64,000 nucleotides of DNA from positions 153,096 through 217,095 of the forward strand of contig JAIQDT010005021.1 in assembly GCA_021521415.1 (NCBI GenBank), in the 5' to 3' direction. Made by a program: the position numbers and the translations under genes. The notes under the pieces are model-generated. The model saw nothing but the letters and a program-made list of their open reading frames with translations. It was not told the DNA's origin and did not search any database. Origin of the DNA: Bidens hawaiensis (Eukaryota; Streptophyta; Magnoliopsida; Asterales; Asteraceae). This document shows, piece after piece, positions 1-12,108 of this stretch. Numbering within the stretch: position 1 is the stretch's first letter; the number at the start of each line of letters is the position of its first letter.

Positions 1-302
1 CAAATTTCAGCGAACTTATCAAGTTATCCGGCGAACTTACTGTTATTCCGGCGAACTTGATTTCGTTCCGTTTTCGATCCTTTTTCTCCGTTTCGTTCAT
101 TGATTCGAGGTGTGTGTTATCGATTAACCATCTATCCATTGACGGTGTTGCTTTCCATAGGTCGTTTTGAACGGTTTCGTGACCTCGGTCCGGTGACCTT
201 TCAAACACGAGATTTACACACATGTTTTACGTGTTCATGGACGAACTTTTCATCTAATCATCCGTAATAACATGTGTGCGAGTCTCCTGGATCGTCTAAC
301 TT

Positions 303-355
303 AGCCGAAACATCAGAATCGGCTGTTAGAATTCTAACAGTCGCCGATTCTGATG
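303..355. repeat. Strong hairpin in the retroelement leader
   Basis: An inverted repeat with arms of about 22 bases is centred on GAATTC near 330-336. The outer arm CATCAGAATCGGC pairs with GCCGATTCTGATG and the inner TGTTAGAAT pairs with ATTCTAACA, with only a three-base bulge. In genomic RNA it could fold as a stable stem-loop, which would suit a packaging or dimerisation element; that role is inference. Confidence 0.7.
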
Positions 356-640
356 CAGGCGAAGTTAGGGTTTAGGCGAAGTTATCCACAACTTCGCCTG
401 GGGCTTAATTTCGCCTGAGGCGAAGTTATCCACAACTTCGCCTGGGGCTTAATTTCGCCTAACCCTTATCTTCGCCTGAGGCGATGTTGTGATGGGGCGA
501 AGTTAACTGTAACTTCGCCTAGACCTTTTACTGAATTTAATTAGACGAACTTAAAGATGAAGCGAAGTTGTTCCCAACTTCGCCTCACCTATAACTTCGC
601 CTATACAGGTTTTATCACAACTTCGCTCGTGGTATAAAGC
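355..640. repeat. Leader array of GCGAAGTT / AACTTCGC palindromic repeats
   Basis: The octamer GCGAAGTT and its complement AACTTCGC alternate many times. The region includes a 44-bp direct tandem repeat (374-417 and 418-461) in which each unit is itself a short palindrome around TTATCCACAA. The same octamers recur in the 3' LTR at 2684-2810, so the motif is shared by leader and U3. It is consistent with a self-complementary regulatory or packaging array. Confidence 0.75.
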
Positions 641-692
641 GAACTTGTGAAACACTTTAACGTTTATCTAACTTGGTTCGTTTTGTGCAGAT

Positions 693-2526
693 ATGGCTAC
701 TGTTGGAGGTGCTGGTGCAGGTGATGACGGTGACGATCACAGACAATTTTTCCCAGCCCATAACCAGTTTATTACACTTGACCCAGACGCAACGGGCGTG
801 GAGGACTACAGGGAGATTATCACATTTCTCCTGCGCTCGAGGATTTATCACGCGATAACAACTACCCTGCCGATTTCCCTACCGAATATTGAAGACTTTT
901 GGCAGACGGTAGATTATGATTGCCGGCCTGAGCCCCCAGTTATGCGAGCCACCGTAAACGGTCAAGCTGTTCAGTTTTCTTCTGAACACATACGGGTGGC
1001 GTTGCAGTTTGGTGACGAGACAAGAGATGACCCAACGGAGTTTGTTGCCCCATTCCGTGACGGGGCGTTCCTTAGGGGACACACAGCGGAGGAAGGGGTT
1101 CCTCTTAGATCAGTGGCGCTTCCTTATGCACGTCATGATCGTTTGTATGTCAGGACGGAAGGCAGGCACTGATGGTATGGGTGCGACAATGCAGTCGGCT
1201 TTGACTGCATTGACTTATAATCGAAGATATTCTTTCAGCCAGATGATTTTCTATGAGATCGACAGACAACGAAGGGCTGTGGCGCGTGAGCGGTTTATTA
1301 TGTATCCTCGATTCCTACAGATGATTCTCAATCATGTGGCTCCGACGCTGCCTCAACGACGCCCTATTAGATACGTAGAAAGTGTGACGAAACGTATCTT
1401 TGCTCAGTGTCGCACTTCCAGCGCACGAAGCAAGCCTGAGCTGCGTCCCAGGCATACTCCGCTCTTTGGGTATCTCATAAACCCGGAGTATGTGCCTGCG
1501 GCAGGGGACGAGTTCAGAGACCCTAGACCACAACAGGCGGCAGCAACCCAGGCTGTATCAGCTGCGCCTGCTGTATCTGTTGCTGTGTCAGCTGCTGAGA
1601 TTGATCTTGACGCCATGTTCGGCGGGCAAGGATTATTTGATATGGACCGAGTTGATCCACAAGAGAATATTCAAGTCTCGGGTCCACATGCTGATTTTGA
1701 TGATGTGATAGAAGAAGGGGAGATAGTAGAAGAAGATGTTGAACACGAGATCCCTGATATTGAGAAGATCGACTTGGATACTGAGTTGGATGAGACTGAG
1801 TGGGAGGAGCAGCCTAGGTGGAAGGAAGGCTGTGCTCATTGGTTTATTAAGACCAAGAAGCCTGCTGTTCCAGCCATGTTCAAGAAAAGTTATAACATAA
1901 AAGGCTATGCTGAGTCGAAGAAGGGAATTATCTGTTGGTTATACGATGAACAGATAAAATTGTTTGTGGTGAAGCGTTATGATGGTATTCAATACTTCAA
2001 AAGAATGTTGAGATCTTTCAACACGTTGCCGGAATGCGAGGTAAAGGATTTGGCCAGGTTGGGCCTGATAAATAGAAGTGACGACAATATGGCAAGGGTA
2101 TTTGAGAAGATCGTGTGGAAAGAATGTATAAAAGAGAAGAAGTTTGAACTACTAAAGCCACAGAAGGGAAAGCTCGTGGAGGATACAGAGAGGGGAATGA
2201 GAGCAGATGGCAAGCCATGGATGGTGATAAAGTACAAACCGATTCGATGCATCAAGGAGGTTCCAATGAAGACTATGCCTCAAGATGTATTGAAGAATCT
2301 GAAATGGTGGTATGTAGATTGCCAGACTGCTGAAGTCGTGATGGAAGACGAAGACGAACAAGAAGTGCTGAGGGTTTATGATCCGATGCATCTTGTTAAC
2401 TTATCGAAAGCTGATCTACAAGTGTTGAATGATAAGAAGATATTCTATATTCCTGCTTGGAAGGATGAAGCAAGGAAGTATCAGCGAGTAGTCACGGTGT
2501 GTGTTAGAGAAGGAGTGCACGCGTAA
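693..2526 (+). pseudogene. Retroelement gag-like protein, one frameshift
   Basis: The first 693-1172 frame reads from ATG through an acidic N-terminus into a segment around FGDETRDDPTEF. The homologous continuation (WRFLMHVMIVCMSGRKAGTD onward) lies in the +1 frame that runs to the stop at 2526. The switch falls between about 1050 and 1090, so a one-base insertion or two-base deletion breaks the protein. The C-terminal half has an acidic linker (residues rich in EEGEIVEEDVE) and a conserved tail with KWWYVDCQTAEVV, YDPMHLVNLS and RVVTVCVREG. I recognise this architecture from unannotated gag-like proteins abundant in Asteraceae genomes. No zinc knuckle is visible. The bases just before ATG (TTTTGTGCAG) resemble a splice acceptor, so a leader intron is possible. 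Confidence 0.65.
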
Positions 2527-2591
2527 AGATACAAGATTACAAGACTCAAGCTTTGAAGATCAAGATATGAAGCTACTGCCAAGGGGGAGTC

Positions 2592-3067
2592 TGTTGGTAC
2601 ATATATGTCAGTAGTTCATAGTCTAGCGTTTGTAATCGAGTCTGTAATGTAATTATGTTTATGATTATGTTTATGTTTATGTATGAGCGAAGTTGTCAAC
2701 AAGTTCGCTTAGGCGAACTTGTTGAACAAGCGAAGTTGTCAGCAAGTTTGCTTAGGCGAACTTGTTGAACGAGCGAAGTTATAGACAACTTCGCCTGAGG
2801 CGAAGTTGTCGTGTATATAAATATAAGCTACGGCTTATGTTTAAGATTGATCGTTTTAGGTTGTTCGAGTGTTACGTGAGTCAAGTGACGTGAAGTCGAG
2901 AGTCTGTAACTGTGATATTTACATCACGTGTGTTCGAGTTATTAATATAACGTGTTTCGGTTTCGTGTGTTTGTGTTTTGTGTTTCTATACCCGTAACGA
3001 TATACGCAGGGATTCCGCACCTGAGTGTATCGGGATATCTCGTGTACGATCCGTTCAGGAACCTACA
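2592..3067 (+). repeat. 3' LTR of the gag-only element
   Basis: The 476-bp segment starts TGTTGGTACA and ends GGAACCTACA, giving TG...CA ends and a short imperfect inverted repeat. It directly follows the purine tract AAGGGGGAG. U3 contains the GCGAAGTT/AACTTCGC array (2684-2810), followed immediately by a TATA box. The 5-bp target duplication cannot be tested because the 5' LTR is outside the window. Confidence 0.75.
2814..2826 (+). promoter_or_regulatory. TATA box in LTR U3
   Basis: TATATAAATATAA lies directly downstream of the palindromic octamer array, about 240 bases before the LTR end. Transcription of the element would start near 2845-2855 if this is the core promoter. The octamer array is then in the usual enhancer position. 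Confidence 0.55.
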
Positions 3068-3366
3068 CTTTAGTTACGTAATATACACATATGTACAGTG
3101 TCATTTATCTTAAATTATACACATGTGTATAAAAAATCATGTAAATGTACATATATGTATATATTATACATATGTGTATATATTCCGGCTAAACCGAGTT
3201 TTTTTTTATGAAACCGGGATGTTAAAATAAGAATTTTGGTTTTTTTTACTTTTTTCATTTTTGTGTTTTTTTTTTATTTTATGATTTTTTTTATTTTTGG
3301 GTTTTTTGTGGTCCAAAATGGTTCTCATGGTTCTCAATTTCAAAAATGTTCTCTTATGATTCTGAT

Positions 3367-3409
<43 letters not shown>

Positions 3410-3890
3410 TATGACGTCATCCGGGTCAACACCGGTCCGCCCTCCCGGGTCGGTCCGACCTTTGACCCGGTGAGGCGTCCGGGTCGACGCCCGGGCCGGG
3501 TCTCAATGGAATGGAATCATCCATTACGCAACCAAACACCACTTCTTCATTCTCACGTAATGAATCATTTCATTCCTCCTGTCATTACTACATACCAAAT
3601 GCTATCTAAAAGTAACTAAAGAACCTTTTTTTCTTTTTTTTTCTAAATGTTTGTTCCATACTTCCATTGCGTTTGGACATCCTTCAATTAACTGAATACG
3701 TTACCACCAAACAAAACTGATTGAATTACATAAAAGTACAAAATGGTCATGCAACAAAAGCCATATATATGATGAAGCATCCCTGGATTATTTGTTAACA
3801 AAGAATTAGAAATACAAAAACAAACAGAACCCAATATCCAACAAACCACATATATTTCCATACAACAAAAACCAAACACATCACATAAAA
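3068..3890. other. Gene-free spacer with (TA)n microsatellite
   Basis: AT-rich DNA with a T-rich run at 3236-3310 and a TA dinucleotide repeat at about 3369-3405. A short GC-rich patch at 3411-3510 is rich in CGGGTC and GACCCGG. No coding signal is supported; the apparent open frame at 3236-3619 is low-complexity. The right part (3690-3890) probably includes the 3' UTR of the minus-strand transporter gene. Confidence 0.6.
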
Positions 3891-6493
3891 TCAAACTTCC
3901 ATGCTTCTATCTTGTCTTCCCTCCAAATCCCCTTTCCCTCCAACCTTAACCACATCACTTGATCTTCGAACCGGAGACTCCACCTCAAACCGCCTCTGAA
4001 CATGACCAGCCGCCACAGCTCCACCATAACTACTAACATTACTAAAAATCAAAGCCACAATACCAACAACCGCCGCCACAAACGCCGCCCCAAATGACCT
4101 ATTAATATTCCCTACACCACTCGTACCAATAGCAAACCCAACAAACGCCCCAAGCATCCGAACCCATGAAAACCAAGCCGCGAACACACCTTCTTTACCC
4201 GAAGGCGCACAATCCATTAACAATATCCGACTATGCGCGTGTAGCACACCCGAAGCCACACTTTGCGCTGCCGCAAGAAACAACACGTGATTATTATGCC
4301 AGTTTTCGTTACGGTAGTAAAACCCCATCCCGGAAGTTAACGTGGATAACAAGAAACCGAATATTTGCATTTTAACGGCGTCTGATTTAATAAGTTTTTG
4401 TAAAGGGTGTAATAATGGAAGGGCTAAAACTGAAAAAAAGAAATAAGTTAACCAAAGGAATATTACATCTTTCGGAGGTGTACAAAGTTGTCCGACAATG
4501 TAAAGTACGCCGCCAGCAAATATACTCATTGTCGAAAACGAGGAAAGAAAAACACCAACAAGACTTCCAGCCGCATGTGGGTAGTTAAAAATTGAAATAA
4601 AGTATCTAGAGGACACTCTAGTGTTACTATTAAGTAATGATTCTTTTCCGTGTGATCTGACTGCTGTGATAATATGTGCAATTCCCGCAAACCATAGTAT
4701 ACCACTAAATATTGAAACAACCCATAGGCTAACAAACCCTTCGGAGTTACGTAGCATGTAGTACGTAAATGACGCGATGGCGGCTGCTCCTAGGAAGCCG
4801 CCAGCCGTCGCGTAAAGTGAGAGCCAGCTGGAGACAGCTTGGCGGTTAGGGAATTGGAGTTTTCGAATAGTGGCGCCTACAAAGCCTCGGACCATGAGAC
4901 CGAGGTGGCGGTTGTGGAAGGCTGAGCCGACCGCGTTGGAGGCGACAATGGCAGCGACGTAGGGTGGCATGATCCATACGGTTTTGATGGCGCCAGCTGG
5001 GAGGCAGAAGCTGGCGCCTATGGCCGTGGCGATGGCGGTTATGAGCTGGGAGTTTGGACGGTGGTCGAGGTGGATGGAGATGTAAGCGAGTAGCGGTCCG
5101 GCGAGTATTAGACCGCAGAACCAAGAGATTGAAGTCCATTCTAGTGGAGAGAATTTCAAATTGCCTATTCTGCCGTATGTTAATGCTTCAAACCTGAATT
5201 GAATCAAACATGTGTTGTTCAGAATTTAGATGATCTAGTCAAAATTTTATATCTATAATCTATTGTTATGTTACTATTTCTTCTTTTAGATAATCACAAA
5301 AAATAGTGAAGTTTTGGTGACAGGTTTGATAGTTGAATAAAAGTAGATACACTAATCAAATACGGAGTATCACATAAGCCATAGTTATACGTGGGATATT
5401 ATTTTGGCATAACCAAAGAAGCACATAAAATATTATTTTTACATAATTTTCACATTTTTAAAAGAAGAAAAAGAAAATAAAAAGTAATAAAACTTATACG
5501 AGGATCGTTAGATCTTATGTTGTGTTGATTTTCGTAAATTGTAAACTGCAATCAAGCATGAAAATCATATAATTTTTTGCCTATTTAGGTGAATTATTGG
5601 AAAAAAATTAGTTTTAGATGGTTGACAAGAATTTAAGTGGTTTTAGGTAATTTACTACATCATATAGCGGATCATCTGTACAAGTTAGCATACATTCCAT
5701 GTGTCTGTCCCCATCATTCAATTGTTCAACACGTGTCGTCCATGTGAAATCCGCTATATAATGGATTACGCAAGGTCCTTTTACCGACATTTACCATCTG
5801 GAAACGTTGCGTAGTCCACTATTTTAGATATTAGACTCCACATGGATGTGTATTGTAATCCGTGTCTGAGATAACAAATTACCTAAAACCATTTAAACTC
5901 TAGTCAATCGTTTAAAACCACTTTTTTTCTTTTAAAACCACCTTTTTCTTTAAATCACCTAATCCAACAAAAAAATTCAAAAATAATAATTTGCAAGATT
6001 GAACAAAGTTATATTAAATGGAATTGGGACGTTTTGTTTTAAAATGATTGTGCGTTTTGTTTTAAAATGATTGTTCGAACACTTATAAAATTCAAAAAGA
6101 ATACGAGACTTACAACATGGTTTCCTTTTTCGTGCAAAAAAGACCTTTACCATTCTTGTACCACCCCCGAGCTGGTTCTGGTGGCGGGTTACTAAAACTC
6201 TGACTGATGATGAGTGGAAACACAACAGTAAGAAGAACTGTGTGCGTAAAATACGAACAAAGTTCATAAAGACACCAACTTATAACCTCCCCCTTTGTGG
6301 GTTTATCTTCATATTCCTCGTAATCTTCTGTCTCGGTTTCACTCTTCTCCGCCAATGTCTCTATGGCTTTTACATCCATCGAGTGTTCACTTTCATCGTC
6401 CTCCAATGTGTTTACATTAACTGAGTATCCGTTTTCATCGTGCTCAATGGATCGTGGTGGTGTGGTGGCTACAACATTTGTCTCTTCGGACAT
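3891..6493 (-). CDS. MFS-like multi-pass membrane transporter, two exons
   Basis: Exon 1 is 6493-6114 from ATG; the intron 6113-5194 has GTAAGT and TTCAG ends; exon 2 is 5193-3891. Both borders are phase 2 and give a continuous protein of about 560 residues. The first ~85 residues are acidic and hydrophilic (a cytosolic tail rich in E/D). They are followed by EVISWCLYELCSYF and roughly 11-12 hydrophobic segments, with a conserved SPLEWTSISWFCG motif opening exon 2. The C-terminal ~45 residues are polar. The overall plan resembles the major facilitator superfamily, and the EVISWCLYELC start is weakly reminiscent of Atg22-type proteins. I do not know a substrate. The reading frame is intact and codon use looks like an active gene. 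An in-frame TTG at 5207 lies in the intron and is not a start. Confidence 0.8.
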
Positions 6494-8633
6494 TTTTTGT
6501 GATTGAGAACAAATTTGAAAAGTTAGGTGGTGGGATGGGGTTTAAAAATTGGTGTATGAAATAAATAGCTGTGGGAGGGGAACTATCGAGAGTTTTAGTT
6601 TGGCTTTGTAATGTTCAATTTCATAGGTGGTATAACCCGGTTTTTTTTTTCTTGTTTTTTTTCCTCATTTGTTTGATAGGTGTACTTTATAGCATGTAGT
6701 GATGTTGAGTGATGGCATAAATATACATTAAATTAAAGAAAAGAATATATGTATGACTTGTTTTATATATCATATTAACATTTCACAAGATATCAAGTCG
6801 ATGAGTCTTATGGTGCTATCACTTGCTATACAGTAATATATGCGAATAAGATTTTTTTTTTTTTTTGTTGATGAGAGCAACATGCGTGACGTTCCATGCT
6901 CTTAGCCAGAATGCTTCAGTTGCAATTTGTGTTCAAAAACTTAATACTTAACATGATTTTAGGAATAAGAGATAGGCGCATACACATAGGAAAATAAGGT
7001 GATGGACCGATGGCTAAACAATTTGTCTTAGGTCGGGACGCTTTGTGGCTAATGGCCAACCCACCTCAACTAATTGTTTATAGGTCTGGACGCTTTGTGG
7101 CTAATGGCCAACCCACCTCAACTAATTGTTTATAGGTCTGGACGCTTTGTGGCTAATGGCCAATCAACACCTTGTTAAACAAAAGAAAAAAAAAACAAAA
7201 AGGAGTTAACCCATGCCTCTCCAAGCAACATGGGCGTCAAAGGGGTTGGGAGGGTGGGCACCAGTATTTTTCCCCGAATTCATTAGCGTGTTTAATGCCC
7301 AAGAGGGCTAGAATATGTGGGATTCACCCCTCATGCATCAATCTAACTTTTTTTTTTCTGTTTAAACTCTACTTAGCCCATAAGTCCACAACGCATAGTT
7401 AAAAAGTTTTTTGTTTGTTTGTGTGTTTTTATAAATGCTACACACACACATACCCATCTATCCTTATTCCTAAATCTAAACTACACCAGAAATAATCTAC
7501 TATGACGCCAAGGTTTGAACTCTGGTCTTTACTCCCAAAGGTAAGAACATTTACCACCCAACCAAGACTGGAATGGCTAGTTAATGGATTCCTGTCTACA
7601 TAACATTTTACATGACGCTTTAACTAGAGGTTTTTAGTTAGCTCACTACACATAGCCTTGGTATAATTCTCTCATGAAAATTTGACATTGATTGTATATT
7701 ATAGTTGTTCAAGAGTTAAGTCCAACCCATTGATTGTATATTTATATATTATATAATATAGTGAATGTCAGTATCGTAACAAATCGAGTTTAAAACAGAT
7801 CTCTCACAACATAACGCGGAAGGCAATCATCTAGTTATTGATTAATGCCTCAATAACAACTAATTTCATAAAGAAAGGTGCGAACCTTAATGAGTTCGGA
7901 TTTCATTTCAAGCTAGCTTGCTGCACCTACCTTTTTAATAGGTTAAAGTTATAACTATCTATAGCCAAGTTACATTGTATCCTGTTCCATTTCATCAGGC
8001 ACGATAATGGTAAAAGAAACTTAGCAATTTGTGGAGGCAAGATACCATACACACCATGCAAACAATAAGTCATCCGCAAGGAGACACCCACAGAAAAGGT
8101 ATTCTCCGCAGGAGGGCACAGATCCGTCGCGGAGGAAACAAGATGAGGTTTAACGGTAAAAGGATCCACTCTCTCGCTTTCTAATATAAATATTCGCTAT
8201 TTATCATACTGATTCTCACGCTGGAAGGTGGTTATGAGAAGACCCTCGTATTTCCCTTCTCGTAACGAGATCACGGTGTTCAGTTTTGCAGGTCATCACC
8301 GTTGGAACTCACAACCGTTAATAGTAATATCATCGGGAAATATTAAGCTGGGCCTATTAAGGGTCGACTTAGATATCAATCCATCTTTGGATGAGATAGT
8401 AGGTTAAATCTAATGAGGTTTGTTTCTTCACAATTCTTATTCTTTATTAATTTTTTTTTCTGGTTAATGTTGATTTTTTAACAATAAAGATGTTATTAAC
8501 TAAAAACGCCTTTGGTTAAAAAAAGTTAATAACTGGATTACATGAAAACTTTTCTATTTCTGGTTACTTAACTTAAAAACTAAACCCTGGGCTAGGGTTT
8601 AAACATACCTGAATCACCGTCGTTGGCAAGAAA
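6494..8633. other. Intergenic spacer, divergent promoters
   Basis: This lies between the transporter start (minus) and the CobW-like gene start (plus), so it should hold both promoters. AT-rich sequence with poly-T and poly-A runs and the 52-bp tandem repeat described separately. The 7500-7570 stretch resembles the usual debris of old retroelements. No open frame in it is convincing. Confidence 0.55.
7031..7168. repeat. Tandem repeat, 52-bp unit, 2.6 copies
   Basis: Units start at 7031, 7083 and 7135, each beginning GGTC(G/T)GGACGCTTTGTGG. Copies 1 and 2 differ by one base, so the expansion is recent. No coding role is apparent. Confidence 0.85.
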
Positions 8634-9022
8634 TGGCCACCGTATTACGGCGTCTGTCGCTGGATCCTCCTACTAGCACGTCCTATTTCACCACCAGAAG
8701 CATCCGTATCCTCGAACCTTGTGCTCCGTTTCTAACTACGAAGCTTCGGCGTTGAATTTGGACAATCGCGTTCCCGCCACAATCATCACTGGCTTTCTAG
8801 GTTCTGGAAAGGTCCGTAATTATTCAATTCCTTCCCTCATTATTAAATATTATATAATTGAATTGAATTGCAGACTACTCTGTTGAATCATATACTCACA
8901 GCTCAACATGGCAAGCGGATTGCTGTCATCGAAAATGAGGTATACGAATTCAGTTAATTTACAAATTGAGTTCATGTTATTACTGCATTACTTGTGCATT
9001 CAAAACTATCCCCTGTTTTAGT

Positions 9023-9462
9023 TCGGACTGTGAAAGAGCTGGCTTGTTTCAAGCTCTTTTTCTAAACCTCGTGCTCGTCTCGTGAGTCTTTTTCGAGCTC
9101 GTGCTCTGTTCGTTTATGATTTATGAATTAGTTTATATGTGTTTTTATACATTTTGGGAAGAACCTTAAGCGAGCCTAATCTCGGATCAAGCTCGTGTAG
9201 TAACTTAATCGAGCCAAAGCTCGGCTCAAGCTCAGTTGTGCATTGTGAAATTAATACATAGAAGTCCATAATAAGTAAGACTTAAAAATACACAAGGCTT
9301 GACGAGCCTAAAAGAGCTTCCTATACAAGACTCTAGCTTGGGCTCGATTACTAGACAAGCTTTATTTGAGGCTCTGGCTCAGCTAGAGCTTGAAAAATTT
9401 TGGCTCGTATAGAGCTTTTTCTTCGATCCGATCTCGAGTAGCTCGGCTAGTTTGCACCACTA
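9023..9462. mobile_element. Non-autonomous hAT-type element in CobW intron 2
   Basis: The 440-bp insert is rich in GAGCTCG-type words and is flanked by a perfect 8-bp target duplication GTTTTAGT (9015-9022 and 9463-9470). Its right end, read on the minus strand, starts TAGTGGTGCAAAC, like common plant hAT termini. The left terminus is diverged. It carries no open frame. Confidence 0.7.
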
Positions 9463-10198
9463 GTTTTAGTGTTCCGGTTTTTATTCTATGTTATATATAA
9501 TTATGTATGCTGTTGCAGTTTGGGGAGGTGGACATTGATGGTTCTTTGGTGGCTAGCCATTCATCTGCCAAAGAGGATATTGTGATGGTCAATAATGGTT
9601 GTTTATGTTGTACTGTGCACGGTGAGCTTGTCACAATACTTTTGGAGTTGGTTAAAAAGAGGCGAGACAAGTTTGATCATATAGTGATTGAAACGACAGG
9701 TACGAACTATGCAGTTTGTTACATGTCTAATGACCAGAATGAATTTTCATTACTGTTTTTTTCAACTGTTTTAATTTCATTTTGAACTCATAAATGTGTT
9801 AGTTTTATCTCTTGTGGCAGTCAAATGAATGTATACCCTTTGTTACATACATTTGCAGGCCTTGCAAAACCTGGACCAGTGATTGAAACATTTTGCACCG
9901 ACGAGCAAGTTCTCGTTATGTGAAACTTGATGGAGTTGTTACTCTGGTCGACTCTAAGCATGCTATGCAGCATCTGAATGAGGTGAAACCGAGATTTGTG
10001 GTAAACGAAACAGTGGAACAAGTTGCATATGCAGATCGCATTATTCTCAACAAGGCACTTCTTTTACTTTGTTTTGTGGATCAGTTATACATTTGCTTAA
10101 TCATTTATATCCAGACTGTTATTTTTTTATGTTTGATAATATTGCAGGTAGATTTGGTAAGCGATGCTGACTTGGAGGCTTTGACAAAGAAAATAAAG

Positions 10199-12108
10199 GT
10201 TGAGTTTTCTTATGTCTCTAGAACAGATATCTGATACGAAGTTCAAAACTGAATGCAAGAAACTGCAAACTGATTACATGTTTTTTTCTCAGTAAACTAA
10301 ATCCCAATTCTCACAGACCCCTGTTTGTGCCAACACTAAAAATCTTTAACCACTATATAAAAAGTACATACTAATTACAAAAGTGAAAGACTCTAATACC
10401 CTTCTAACTTGTTAATTACTGTCACATTTGACAACACTGATGGATTTCAGTAGAATATAGCATGGTAGGATTGGGTTTAGGTGTCACTTGCACTGGAGCT
10501 TAGTCAACATTTAAGTAAGTTTGGTTTAAGTCATTGAACTTCCTTGTAGTGTAATGGTTTAATTGTCGGCATAATTGGAACTTGGAAGTGCATGGATTTA
10601 ATTTGTATATAGCAGGCTAAGGTTTCAAATTGATTAAGCAAGGGATATGTAAGATTGGTTGATGGTAAAACGGTTTTTTAGTCTTGCATGTCAGTGCCAA
10701 GAAGTTCTGTTTTTTCACTTTACAGTAAATGAATACTAGATTAGTTTTCTTTATCTTATAGTCATACTTGTAAATGACTTATACTTGGTGTCATGGTGTG
10801 GAACTGAAACTAAATAAATACAGGAATCATTTTATCATATAGTTTGTTTTCATTAGGAGGTCACCTATGAGGTGTTGTTTATGACTGTAACCAAATAGCA
10901 TCAGTAGGTAACCTGGAGAGTAGGAACTTGAATCAAGTGCAACAAAAATGAGCATGAACATCTTTAACTAACTCCAGCATGGAAGGGTTACAGCAAACAA
11001 GTGAGGAAAATAAACCTGTATGGGAGATCACTTCCGTGCCTTTTAAGTACCTACCAGCGAGGCAGTGATAACCCTGTAAAGATACCGGAATCAACAATCT
11101 GGTCGCTTCAAAAATGCAAACCTAGACAGTAGGGACTGATATCAAGTTCAACAACTAGGAGATGACCGTAGTGATATATTCCAATTCATTTATGATTAAT
11201 TTGTCACTTAATTCGAAATTCTTTTATAGATTCCAATTTCTTTAAAATTCCTTTTTTTTGGACAATTTTAATTCCAAATCCAAAGGCCCCCTTATTCAGG
11301 AATCAGGATCTTCTATGAAATAATCAGTATCATTAAGAGTTTTATACTCTTATCACGCTTTTGGTATCACCAACAGACCAAGTATCACGCTTTTGGTATC
11401 ACCAACAGACGAAGTAGGTTGGAAATTTTTTGCATGCCCCCTCGCTGGAAAGTGATTGAACCAATAGTGAGTGTGTGTGGCCGTGTGTATATATAAATGG
11501 AAAGGGTTCTTTTTGTCGTCTAGTTATTTGTGGTTCTCTGGTGAACCGTCCGCTATATATATAGTTGTACACAACACACACCTCCACTAATCTTTGCGTT
11601 GAAGACAGATGGTGGGGTAAGGAGGGTATGCGAGGCAACATAAATACCTTTTGAACCCCCACTTTTATTTTTGTATGACACTCATTATATTGGTTCAATC
11701 TGACCAATGTGGGACATGGAAAAACATGCCAAACTCCACATGGGTTTCTTTGAGATGTATTTCATTACTTTAGATCTTTGAGATATCTACTTTTAGTACA
11801 TATGGAACAAGATGAATTTGAGAGAGAAGAGGAGTCCATTTCATTATGCGGTCTCTATTCTCTTTCTGCTCCGTGTGCAGTAAATTACCAACTTAACCAC
11901 TTTAGTTAAGTTGGCTAGTCCTTATTTAAACAACAATCCCTATACTAACAACAATAACCACTATTAGCTACGCACTCCTAAACATACCATAAGTCCGTAA
12001 CATACTTATATAGAATTAATTGAATCTCATTATTTTTTTCTTCAACTCATGAAGCAATCTTTTAAACGTGTTATTTAAATTTTAATTTGGATTCTGTGCA
12101 TTTTGCAG
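10199..12108 (+). other. Long intron 5 of the CobW-like gene
   Basis: This 1.9-kb intron runs from GTTGAG to TTTTGCAG, far longer than its neighbours, and is AT-rich. It contains a 32-bp tandem repeat at 11351-11414 (TATCACGCTTTTGGTATCAC starts each unit) and, near 11480-11500, a TATATAAAT box in an otherwise promoter-like patch. It probably grew by transposon insertion, but I cannot draw element ends. Confidence 0.5.

Larger units (their letters stand above)
1..3067 (+). mobile_element. Gag-only LTR retroelement, 5' truncated by window edge
   Basis: The segment holds a long leader, one gag-like coding region (693-2526), a purine-rich tract just before 2592 (positions 2580-2590) and a 476-bp 3' LTR. 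Only about 65 bases lie between the coding region's stop and the LTR. No protease, reverse transcriptase, RNase H or integrase is present on this side, so the copy looks like a gag-only, non-autonomous element that would need enzymes in trans. The 5' LTR must lie left of the window because nothing in 1-690 matches the 3' LTR start. Superfamily (Copia or Gypsy) cannot be assigned from the protein alone. Confidence 0.75.

Noticed and set aside
1..690. 5' LTR of the left-edge element
   Set aside because: It shares only the short octamers with the 3' LTR and lacks the TGTTGG start and LTR body, so it is leader sequence.
3236..3619. 127-residue plus-strand frame starting with a Phe-rich stretch
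   Set aside because: It is translated poly-T followed by a TA repeat and a GC-rich patch; low-complexity only.
5205..5207. TTG as start codon of the transporter
   Set aside because: It lies upstream of a splice acceptor within the intron; joining exon 1 at 6493-6114 gives a proper ATG and matching phase.
7927..8169. 80-residue minus-strand frame
   Set aside because: No recognisable motif, no splice context and no similarity that I know; left unannotated.
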